From assembly GCA_045643185.1 (NCBI GenBank), contig JAZUKH010000086.1:1-24233 (forward strand): DNA of 24,233 bases, written 5' to 3'. Position 1 is the stretch's first letter. Each line of letters opens with the position of its first letter. The translations under genes were made by a program, and so were the position numbers. Below are positions 18,601-24,233 of this stretch, piece by piece. Below the pieces are notes generated by a model. It was given only the letters and a program-made list of their open reading frames with translations, made no database searches and was not told the origin of the DNA. This DNA comes from RGIG464 sp045643185 (GTDB taxonomy: Bacteria; Myxococcota_A; Bradymonadia; UBA4248).

Positions 18601-18830
18601 CCACAGTTCAGACGCACAGGCTCGGGTTTTGTTTCTTCACCGCCGCCTTCGCCGCCGCCTTCGCCTTCACCGCCGCCGCCGCCATCGCCGCCGCCTTCAC
18701 CTTCACCGCCGCCATCGCCACCGTGCTCGGTGCCGCCTTCATCGTCAGCACTGATCGAAGAATCATCACTACAGCCAAACGTGAACAAACTGCACACGGC
18801 CAGGGAAATAAGCCATTTCTTAGATATCAT
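15639..18830 (-). CDS. DUF4215-repeat lipoprotein with fibro-slime domain
   Basis: A 1063-residue lipoprotein: signal peptide ending FTFGC (Cys20), an acidic linker and a Gly/Glu-rich stretch (about 31-66), then about 18 cysteine-rich units of the pattern CGDG-x-(E/D)-x-CDDGN-x-GDGC-x-C-x-GW-C, the DUF4215 (Myxococcus cysteine-rich) repeat. Eleven units precede and seven follow a central module at about 577-825 that matches the fibro-slime domain: TYRDF, HPDFQRI, a PLSGRGYGN stretch, the strand FRGDDDVFVFVNGK and NFRLTLVGF. The GDDDVFVFVNG strand is PA14-like. The repeats are probably disulphide-rich and rigid, so I infer a surface adhesin or matrix protein with the fibro-slime unit for glycan binding. 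AGGAG sits before the ATG. It is transcribed towards rpoC but separated by 676 bp. Its repeats also make long antisense open frames. Confidence 0.93.
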   Translation of the reverse strand: MISKKWLISLAVCSLFTFGCSDDSSISADDEGGTEHGGDGGGEGEGGGDGGGGGEGEGGGEGGGEETKPEPVRLNCGDGNLDDDEECDDGNKNNGDGCTSNCSREAGWRCEHPGDECEKAECGDKVVDKDEGEACDNGSSNRDYTGTKAGCSTSCQPSHYCGDGLVDDIDRANGELCDDKGASAASGGDYNICNVRCVYEGRYCGDKLITHDETCDDGNNISGDGCSSDCQIEKGYTCPGIGSPDLGKPCEPTPSFVSNCGNGVVDADEECDDGNTTSGDGCSVACQMEPGYKCSGKPSKCETTVCGDGVIEGSEKCEDGNNKSGDGCSEKCQIEPGWTCAEIGKACYATKCGDGVVAGKEECDDGNDKSEDGCSRFCKREPGYHCNEKGGACEPDVCGDGVVTGDEKCDDGNKTSKDGCSDKCQIEDTWECLKPGEPCTKTAECNNGKLQGAEQCDDPDNASSCCDKKTCKLKDHCLCDDDGHNCTLGKCGDGIVQYNEECDDGNMKAGDGCDPFCHREAIYSCDISGECKPICGDGIWVAGELCDDGNLESGDGCSSECVPEDGWTCDEYSNDYLPTVKLAATYRDFRAWDDSSCTGANGDKVDGCLTPDEAKKYGGAFSGNQGHPDFQRINASEKNIVKDTLGSDGRPVFNASSACGITANSFDMWYHDYEGINYKIEEPLELKLTDKDKGEYVYDDSNFFPLSGRGYGNYKNNKNFHFTTHIQTYFQYQGKPAKLLFRGDDDVFVFVNGKRAIDLGGCHNAEEGSFEITATKNATTGKMYDPKYDLYEGGIYPISFFQAERYTDASNFRLTLVGFVNVGKTNCRSVCGDGLVRDKETCDLGGGHVNDQYAIEHGCVNCQIEAYCGNGIVEGNEGCDQVADWCQNCVNVNCGDGVVQEYEQCDDGKAKNGTAASKCLSNCRLAGCRNGILEEGEECDDGNEVDDDNCSNSCKRPYCGDHIVQRWLGEVCDDGVNDSSYNGCGAGCTFLPPRCGDARIDKMNGEQCDDGANTGAYGTCTSDCKLAPYCGDGITQDGFEECDDGELNGTPGHCPAACRTVVY

Positions 18831-18864
18831 AATGTCGCTCCTGTACGCGTTGGGGGAAAATCAA

Positions 18865-18887
18865 ATTTGGTCGAACAAAGACCAAAT
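18865..18887. promoter_or_regulatory. Inverted repeat in leader of the DUF4215 gene
   Basis: ATTTGGTC-GAACAAA-GACCAAAT, perfect 8-bp arms with a 7-base spacer, lies 35 bp upstream of the ATG at 18830. It could be a repressor site or a hairpin in the 5' untranslated leader that limits access to the AGGAG site. Confidence 0.45.
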
Positions 18888-18962
18888 CAGAGAACATTTT
18901 AGTCTAATAAACAGTGTTTTGCCATAAACGAGCGTAAAATAAAATGACTAATGATGAATCCC

Positions 18963-18994
18963 CACGTTACGTCGCTACACTTTCGGCTTCGAAC
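18963..18994 (+). repeat. Dispersed repeat (inverted copy at 24111-24141)
   Basis: Thirty-two bases from CACGTTACGTCGCTACAC to GGCTTCGAAC recur as the reverse complement at 24111-24141 with one base deleted. The two copies are 5 kb apart in unrelated intergenic regions. Confidence 0.85.
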
Positions 18995-18996
18995 GA

Positions 18997-19017
18997 TCGC
19001 GCGCCAAAGGCGCGCGA
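18997..19017. repeat. 9-bp-arm palindrome with AAA loop
   Basis: TCGCGCGCC-AAA-GGCGCGCGA, immediately after the DUF4956 gene's 3' end on the minus strand. No T-run follows, but it may protect or end that transcript. It shares a 19-base core with the palindrome at 5168-5192. Confidence 0.6.
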
Positions 19018-19036
19018 ATAAACCTGGTAAATCAGA

Positions 19037-19672
19037 TCAATCATCATCATCGGCGCTGTCGCCGCGTTTTGGGAATTTGGTCATGGTATCGACCGAATTG
19101 GGCGCGCCAGACTCGTTGACATACGACACTTTGAGCATCGCCATGTCTTTCAAAAAATCGATGTGTCCGACTTCAACATTGAGGATCTCAAGCCCCGTGC
19201 GTTCTTTCAGATCGGCGATCATGGCTTCACGCTGGTCAGGTTTGATCAAGTCGATGCGGTCATACTGAATGAGCTTCGTACCAACCTTATGATTTTTGGT
19301 GCGAAACAATTCCGTCACGCCAATGCTGACGATCACGAGCACGTCGGCAAGCGCGATGAGTTCCCAGTCGAGTGCCCCGATCATGGCATTGATGACAGAA
19401 GTCGCGATGATGACGAACAAATACGTCATTTCACGAACAGGCATCGACTCGGTACGATAGCGAATGATGCTGAAGATCGCGAACAGACCAAGTGCAAACC
19501 CGGTCTTCATCTTCACATCGTTGAGCACAAAGATCAGCAAAAAGATACTGATACTCATCAAAATGAAAGTGAAGAGATAATCTAGGCGTTTACTCTTGGG
19601 ATAATAAAAACAGAGTGCAATCAGTAAAACAACGAGAATGTTAACGCTGAAGGCCACTGCAAGGTTGATCAT
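19037..19672 (-). CDS. DUF4956 membrane protein
   Basis: A 211-residue protein with four or so membrane helices in the first 120 residues (two before the motif, two after) and the family-typical sequence KTGFALGLFAIFSIIRYRTESMPVREMTYLFVI between them, followed by a cytosolic alpha/beta domain and an acidic DDDD tail. AAGGAG lies before the ATG. DUF4956 proteins are commonly encoded beside VTC-domain proteins, as here (115 bp downstream of one, same strand), suggesting a membrane partner for polyphosphate synthesis or export. The biochemical role of the family is not settled. Confidence 0.9.
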   Translation of the reverse strand: MINLAVAFSVNILVVLLIALCFYYPKSKRLDYLFTFILMSISIFLLIFVLNDVKMKTGFALGLFAIFSIIRYRTESMPVREMTYLFVIIATSVINAMIGALDWELIALADVLVIVSIGVTELFRTKNHKVGTKLIQYDRIDLIKPDQREAMIADLKERTGLEILNVEVGHIDFLKDMAMLKVSYVNESGAPNSVDTMTKFPKRGDSADDDD

Positions 19673-19787
19673 AATAACTCCTTATCGAGAACGGATCTGA
19701 GCATATCGTCATGCAACACAGGACGCATCCTTGTGTATCAATGAAATTCGTTTGAACTCATGGCAGATCCACGTCATGAGTAATGCG

Positions 19788-20573
19788 TTATGTAAAGAAT
19801 TCGCTGTTAATTTTGAGCGTATGGTGAATTCTGGGTTTAAAATTATTCTTTTTGATCTCTGGATCGGTAAGAGCATAGCCCATACAATACTTACTGAATC
19901 CGCACGTGTGAATGTGCATTTTGATGAGCAGATCATGCATGGGCGAAGGCGTTCGACCATCTCGCTTGAGTTCGATGATGGCGATGCCGGGCAATTCTTC
20001 GTGCGCATCGGTCAAAAGATTATGAAAGCGAAGCGATGTGTCGATCGTCAGTCGCTCCGTCATGCCATGGTTGACGAGCGTGATGCGGTTAAAAAAGTTC
20101 TCGAGCTGCGGCGATAGCTCTTCGGGCGTAAACAGCGCATGTTTTTTAAGAAATTTTCGCGTTTCATCAGCCATCAAAAATGACTCGGCATCTTCGAGCC
20201 GCACTTTAATGCGCTTTTTATCAGTTCTCCCACGGTTATTTTTGTTTTTGACCTCAAAGAAGGTGAGCCCAGATGACACGTAGGTCCGCAACCGGATCTT
20301 TTCGCGCGTCTTTTTGCCATTTTGATGCGCGATATACATTTTTTGATCTTTTGTATCATAATAGACGGTGTGGTAGGCGATGAGCCTTTCCCCGTCGACT
20401 TCCTGAACGCGATAATCTCTGGCAGCGATCTGGAGAAGTTGGGCTAGTGCCGCAACGGGCACGACGTATTTCGTGTCGGTGCGATTCATCATCTTGACGG
20501 CGCTCATTTCTTCGAGCGAGATCGGCGTCAGAGCAGCGATCGTGGCATCAATTTGTTCGTATGGTGTCATCAT
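19788..20573 (-). CDS. VTC-domain polyphosphate polymerase-like protein
   Basis: About 261 residues spanning one VTC domain. Recognisable features are the opening MNRTDTKYVVP, the strand YYDTKDQKMYIAHQNGKKTREKIRLRTY with basic residues lining the tunnel, EVKNKNNRGRTDKKRI, and the acidic IELKRDG near the end. In yeast Vtc4 this fold makes polyphosphate from ATP, with tunnel Lys/Arg binding the chain and acidic residues binding metal. Those residue types are present, so catalysis is plausible. No signal peptide: it should act at the inner membrane's cytosolic face with the DUF4956 protein encoded next. The first ATG (20573) is used; an in-frame TTG at 20591 is possible, and neither has a strong ribosome site. 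An extended -10 promoter lies about 100 bp upstream. Confidence 0.88.
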   Translation of the reverse strand: MMTPYEQIDATIAALTPISLEEMSAVKMMNRTDTKYVVPVAALAQLLQIAARDYRVQEVDGERLIAYHTVYYDTKDQKMYIAHQNGKKTREKIRLRTYVSSGLTFFEVKNKNNRGRTDKKRIKVRLEDAESFLMADETRKFLKKHALFTPEELSPQLENFFNRITLVNHGMTERLTIDTSLRFHNLLTDAHEELPGIAIIELKRDGRTPSPMHDLLIKMHIHTCGFSKYCMGYALTDPEIKKNNFKPRIHHTLKINSEFFT

Positions 20574-20677
20574 TACTATGCATTGGGACAAGGTCTTTTT
20601 GGAACACGCAGGCTCGTACTTTTAGCGGGCGCATTGTCGTGATTGTACCGTGACTTTCAAGCATAAACATGAATTGA

Positions 20678-20686
20678 ATTATATCA
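20678..20686 (-). promoter_or_regulatory. Extended -10 promoter for the VTC gene
   Basis: On the minus strand TGATATAAT gives a perfect extended -10 (TG-N-TATAAT). No good -35 hexamer is seen 17 bases upstream, which is acceptable for this promoter type. Transcription would begin near 20671, leaving a leader of about 100 bases. Confidence 0.5.
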
Positions 20687-20860
20687 TTTTGTAAGCGAAC
20701 TTCGCGTCGAGAATTGCCCCCCCAGCCAAGCAGCAACGACCTGAACGCCCGTCGAATGAAAAAGGCTTTATTAAAGGCCTCGTTTTGGTTAATTTATCGT
20801 GCTGTTCGACGTGACAAGCCGTTTTAGCGTCATTTATCTTTAGACGAGGAAGTTCTGAGC

Positions 20861-22225
20861 ATGAAAATATTCTTCATCGGCATTGCTGGTGCGGGCATGG
20901 CGAGTTTAGCGAGATACGCGTTGGAATCAGGTGAAAGCGTGTATGGATCCGATCCGTATGCCTCAGAGGAAGCGTGTGCCTATTGGACAGACAGTGGTTG
21001 TCAGGTGTATCGCAAACACGCGGCCGAGAACATCGTGGATGCAGATCTCGTTGTTTATTCGTCGGCAATTCCGCGCGAAAACGTTGAACGAGCGGCCGCA
21101 GAAGCGCGCGGCATTGGCATCTCACGTGGTGAAGCGCTGGCGCGGTTTGCGAACGCGCACGGTGGCGCGATCGCGGTTTGTGGCACACACGGCAAGGGCA
21201 CGACAGCCGGGGCGATCGCACACATTCTCGAGACAGCAGGCATTCCCGCCGGAGACATTCTTGGCGCGGTGCCTCGTGGACGACGCTCGTCCTCACGCTT
21301 TGTAGCAGATGCCAAATATTTGATCTGCGAAGTCGACGAGTCGGACCGCACGAACCGCTACCACCGACCGCACATTTTGTTACTGAACAATGTCGAGGTC
21401 GATCACCTCAACACGTATCGCGACCTGGACGACATCGTCGATACGTTTGCGGCGCACATTCGAGCCTGTTCGTCCTCCAAAGTGTTCGTACACTACGCCG
21501 GCGTTGGAGCACCGCGTCTTTACCAGTCACTCGCCGGATGCCCTCACGTGACCTGGATCGCCGAAGCTGGTTGTCACGAGTCCAACATCACGTGGCACTA
21601 TCGTGTTTTGTCGGTCGATGACCATGCGCGTCACACGATCGAAGTCTATTCAGGCGCCACACGCTTCGTCCTCAACTGCGGTCTGTCAGGCTATGCGAAC
21701 GCGCAAAACCTCGTGTCAGCAGCCGTCGTGGCGTTTTGCGAAAACGTGCCACTGCGCGCCATCACCGCGTCGGTGAACACCTACGCCGGTTTGCGCGACC
21801 GGTGTGAGATCACCACCCACGGCGATCACTCGCTCGTGACCGACTATGCGAGCCACCCAACGTGTATTCGCAATGACATCGCGTGGAACCGTCCACAGGC
21901 GGCGCGCGTCATCGCGATCTATCACCCCTACCGCTACTCGCTCATGGCTTATCACTGGAACGAGTTGGCCGAAACCCTGTCAGACGCCGACGTGGTCTTA
22001 CTTGCGCCGTTCGACGGCGCCGGTGAAAAGCCGATCGCTGGTCTCAACAGCGAAGACCTGGCCAATCGCATTCGACAGCGCCGTGCCGACTGCGACGCCC
22101 GTGCTTTCGCCACCTTCGACGACGTTGAACGTGCCGCCAAGTCCATGCTCCAACCCGGTGACCGCATCATCATTTTTGGCGGCGGCCCGCTCTTCCAAAT
22201 GGGACACCGCATACTCGGCGCATAA
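20861..22225 (+). CDS. MurC-like Mur ligase
   Basis: A 454-residue Mur ligase. The N-terminal Rossmann part starts IFFIGIAGAGMASLA and has VYGSD, as in MurC (UDP-MurNAc:L-alanine ligase), rather than the ICGTFMGG start of Mpl. The ATP site is GTHGKGTTA (108-116, Lys112), against GTHGKTTT in classic MurC. EVDESD (157-162) and NNVEVDHLN (176-184) match the Mg/substrate motifs. In the C-terminal domain DYASHPT replaces the usual DYGHHPT, and IYHPYRYS and APFDGAGEKPIAG match MurC. It may be the cell's MurC or a paralogue with another substrate; there are no other wall-synthesis genes nearby. GAGGAAG precedes the ATG. The gene is GC-richer than its neighbours and its last 56 bases overlap the convergent transporter gene. 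Confidence 0.85.
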   Translation: MKIFFIGIAGAGMASLARYALESGESVYGSDPYASEEACAYWTDSGCQVYRKHAAENIVDADLVVYSSAIPRENVERAAAEARGIGISRGEALARFANAHGGAIAVCGTHGKGTTAGAIAHILETAGIPAGDILGAVPRGRRSSSRFVADAKYLICEVDESDRTNRYHRPHILLLNNVEVDHLNTYRDLDDIVDTFAAHIRACSSSKVFVHYAGVGAPRLYQSLAGCPHVTWIAEAGCHESNITWHYRVLSVDDHARHTIEVYSGATRFVLNCGLSGYANAQNLVSAAVVAFCENVPLRAITASVNTYAGLRDRCEITTHGDHSLVTDYASHPTCIRNDIAWNRPQAARVIAIYHPYRYSLMAYHWNELAETLSDADVVLLAPFDGAGEKPIAGLNSEDLANRIRQRRADCDARAFATFDDVERAAKSMLQPGDRIIIFGGGPLFQMGHRILGA

Positions 22226-23306
22226 AAGGCACGCTGTCGCGTATCTTTTGTGCACCGCCTCCAGGAAGCGCCTTAATTCCGAGCCATAACAATACGAGCG
22301 ACATCAGCGTAAGTGCGGCAAATTCTGGTCCCATGGCAACGACAGGATCAGGAAAAAGCAGATTAATCACGACGCCGACAAAAAGTGCGCAGGTCAATGT
22401 TCCGAAAGCAAATCCTTTGGCATGATGAAAGATTTCGGAAAGCGACCAGAGCGTCATGGGCATCGTCATGTTGAAGCAAAGCACGGCGAGTACACCGATA
22501 ATTGGAACATTCGGGAAAAGGAAGAAAATAGAGGCCGGGATGAGCGTAAAACAGGCGGTTTTTCGGATGCCGAATCGATCGGACAAAAGGCCGCCGAGGA
22601 TGTTGCCGGCAACCGTCACGAGACAGAGAATGAGAGCCCAGTGCCACTCAGATTTCCAATCGAAGGCTAGCGTCATGCCGACGTAGGACCGAATGGAAAC
22701 GACGCAGAACAGAGCAGCTGAAGCGGCGAGTGCCAATGGTTTAGCCATGGAAGTATTGAGTTTGAATGAGAGCGGCTGATTCTGACTATTAAGAGAACGG
22801 AACGCCAGAAGCTGAAAGGCAGCGATAACGGCTGCACAAACAGCGAGCAGAATGATGAGGTAATGATACGTAAAGTAATTTGAGCTTCCGAATGCATAGC
22901 CGGCAAAAAGGCCGAAAGAACCGGGCGCAACAAAGATACCGACAGGGCCGCTTTTATTCTTTGCAGCATTAAGAACGTCGATGCCGCCGCCCATGTGGAA
23001 CAACGCATTGCCCAAGCCAGCAATTTCAGCAGCCAAAACGACGTTTATATCATGGATTATACCCCAAATGGCGAGTATGAGAATGATACAGCCAAGCGAG
23101 GCGATGAGGGCGTTTTTGTTGATACGATCGCAAAAGATGCCGAGCGGCATCTGACCGGCAAAGGCGAAAAAATTGTAGATAACAATGGCCAAAAAACCAT
23201 TATCTGAATACCAGAAAAAGCTAGCAGCGAGGCTTGCGCAGGCAAAATCGACGCAAAAATGCGTAATAGAATAGATGGAGAGCTGAGCAGGGAAATATTG
23301 ATGCAT
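22170..23306 (-). CDS. MFS transporter
   Basis: A 378-residue inner-membrane protein with about 11-12 hydrophobic segments and the MFS loop motif GQMPLGIFCDRINKN between helices 2 and 3, echoed in the second half by GNILGGLLSDRFGIRK. The start SITHFCVDFACASL has the H-x3-D helix seen in fosmidomycin-resistance-type (Fsr) transporters, but the substrate cannot be assigned. Its start overlaps the stop of the upstream gene as TAATG, so the two are translationally coupled. The basic tail after KALPGGG is encoded opposite the 3' end of the MurC-like gene and is probably not part of the fold. Confidence 0.85.
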   Translation of the reverse strand: MHQYFPAQLSIYSITHFCVDFACASLAASFFWYSDNGFLAIVIYNFFAFAGQMPLGIFCDRINKNALIASLGCIILILAIWGIIHDINVVLAAEIAGLGNALFHMGGGIDVLNAAKNKSGPVGIFVAPGSFGLFAGYAFGSSNYFTYHYLIILLAVCAAVIAAFQLLAFRSLNSQNQPLSFKLNTSMAKPLALAASAALFCVVSIRSYVGMTLAFDWKSEWHWALILCLVTVAGNILGGLLSDRFGIRKTACFTLIPASIFFLFPNVPIIGVLAVLCFNMTMPMTLWSLSEIFHHAKGFAFGTLTCALFVGVVINLLFPDPVVAMGPEFAALTLMSLVLLWLGIKALPGGGAQKIRDSVPFMRRVCGVPFGRAGRRQK

Positions 23307-23893
23307 TACTTTAATTTTTTGCCGAAAATGCCGAGACCGATGGCTGCCAGTAATGCGAGAATGGCTACACCGAGTGCAATATAGAAGCGATTTTGGGCTT
23401 CTTCGGCGGATTTAATGGCAGCCTGTGTTTCCAATTTTGCAGCCACCAACTCTTCCTGAATTTTCTGCGCATCCGCAATTTTCTGGGCTATTTCTGAAGA
23501 AAGCTTTGCAACAGCATCAGTCTGTAACCGCAGATCGGAACTCCTCTTATTGAGAGCATCTTCCGCTGCATTAAGTTTTCTGGACATGACTATCTTCTCA
23601 TTCTGTAGTTCCAAAGCATCCAACATTAATTTACATTCAGTCAATGATTTTGGCTTGGATTTCATTCGAAGTATATCTCTATCATTATCACTAGAAATTT
23701 CTATATTGAGAATTAATTTTTCGAGACTTCTTTGACAGTCCTTAAATTCTTTCCGAATGTTTTCAGAACGCGCCATGTCGTCCAACCAGGCTTGAAATTC
23801 CTCCTTTGTTCCAGGAGTCATGATTGGATTTGCAAAAACAAACGAGGGGATGAGGATAAATATTGCAGAACAAAGAAGAATGAATTTTTTCAT
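23306..23893 (-). CDS. Secreted coiled-coil protein with C-terminal membrane helix
   Basis: A 195-residue protein, family not recognised. It has a clear Sec signal peptide (MKKFILLCSAIFILIPSFVFA, cut before NP), a helical, charged region with two cysteines (53 and about 87), a long heptad-rich coiled coil (about 90-168) and one hydrophobic helix near the end (about 169-189) followed by KKLK. The topology suggests a periplasmic coiled coil anchored in the inner membrane by its C-terminus. AAGGT lies before the ATG. A good promoter is at 23950-23978. It is coupled to the MFS gene by TAATG, so it may assist or regulate that transporter. Confidence 0.8.
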   Translation of the reverse strand: MKKFILLCSAIFILIPSFVFANPIMTPGTKEEFQAWLDDMARSENIRKEFKDCQRSLEKLILNIEISSDNDRDILRMKSKPKSLTECKLMLDALELQNEKIVMSRKLNAAEDALNKRSSDLRLQTDAVAKLSSEIAQKIADAQKIQEELVAAKLETQAAIKSAEEAQNRFYIALGVAILALLAAIGLGIFGKKLK

Positions 23894-23928
23894 AATGTGA
23901 TACCTTAACTTATTAAACTCATCAATAA

Positions 23929-23978
23929 CTCGATAAGTCGAGCAATCTTATTATTATCATTAAAATAATCAATATCAA
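23929..23978 (-). promoter_or_regulatory. Promoter and operator-like palindrome for the coiled-coil/MFS operon
   Basis: On the minus strand TTGATA (23978-23973), a 17-base spacer and AATAAT (23955-23950) form a good sigma70 promoter. The perfect palindrome CTCGATAAGTCGAG (23929-23942) begins at the expected transcription start, a usual position for a repressor site. The promoter is well supported; repression is inference. Confidence 0.6.
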
Positions 23979-24233
23979 GAAAAAAACACGTGATGAACTT
24001 TTCATCTGTTACTACTCAGGTGGGTGTGCTTTGCTTGGTCAGAAATACAAAATCTCAGCCTGCTTGCCTTCGGCTTCGCTACGGCTGAGATCGGCGAGCG
24101 GACGCGATTTGTTCGAAGCCGAAGTGTAGCGACGTAACGTGGTACGTCGTCGCGGCCGCCGACTCCAAGATTTAGTTTGCGATGATCCCCTGCGCGCCGC
24201 AGGCCCAGGCCTGCTCAAAAAACAAACTGTTTA
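23979..24233. other. Intergenic repeats at the right window edge
   Basis: No gene is seen. The stretch holds GTTACTACTCAGGTG (24008-24022, also 4959-4973), a hairpin with arms ATCTCAGCC/GGCTGAGAT (24052-24060 and 24083-24091) whose loop contains CTTGCCTTCGGCTTCG (inverted copy at 5119-5134), the inverted copy of the 18963 repeat (24111-24141) and the third copy of the GC-rich palindromic repeat (24189-24203). Confidence 0.7.

Noticed and set aside
20861..22225. Annotation as Mpl (murein peptide ligase)
   Set aside because: The N-terminal motif is GIAGAGMASLA as in MurC, not the ICGTFMGG type of Mpl; the gene is therefore called MurC-like only.

Overview
The window looks like a chromosomal segment of a Gram-negative bacterium of the deltaproteobacterial/Myxococcota-Bradymonadota type. 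The case rests on three things. There are several Sec/Lsp lipoproteins. There is a very large lipoprotein made of DUF4215-type cysteine repeats around a fibro-slime domain, a protein class typical of Myxococcota-like genomes. The RpoC resembles myxobacterial RpoC, judged from recalled family sequences and not from a search. Base composition is uneven: 536-2335 and 22230-23900 are AT-rich, while rpoC and the MurC-like gene are GC-richer.

Layout. 1-466: repeat-bearing intergenic DNA ending in a near-consensus promoter. 536-2335 (+): an unknown protein whose zinc-ribbon end lies out of frame, then a membrane-anchored VWA-like protein. 2492-4678 (-): a lipoprotein with a (D/E)PGSGD stalk carrying a pectate-lyase-like beta-helix. 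4679-5475: a gap of about 800 bp full of hairpins and dispersed repeats, with the decayed leader of a second lipoprotein. 5476-10406 (-): a HELGH metalloprotease with no Sec signal, a translationally coupled lipoprotein, and a two-AAA-domain ATPase of the type found with contractile injection systems. 10625-14962 (-): rpoC without rpoB beside it. 14963-15638: a palindrome-rich gap. 15639-18830 (-): the DUF4215/fibro-slime lipoprotein. 19037-20573 (-): VTC-domain polyphosphate polymerase-like protein plus DUF4956 membrane protein. 20861-22225 (+): a divergent MurC-like ligase whose 3' end overlaps a convergent MFS transporter (22170-23306, -). The transporter is coupled to a coiled-coil envelope protein (23306-23893, -).

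Themes. Much of the content concerns the cell surface: three clear lipoproteins, two of them big display proteins with low-complexity stalks, plus a MurC-like ligase. The most novel-looking unit is the ATPase/metalloprotease/lipoprotein cluster. I read it as a possible orphan effector module of an extracellular contractile injection system, but no sheath, tube or baseplate gene is in the window.

Intergenic DNA is unusually structured. It holds an exact 86-bp repeat with two hairpins behind two different genes, a 22-bp-arm foldback element, recurring hairpins with GCC-AAA-GGC tips, and several 15-70 bp words that recur, some inverted, up to 19 kb apart. I saw no tRNA, rRNA, CRISPR array, insertion sequence or integrase.
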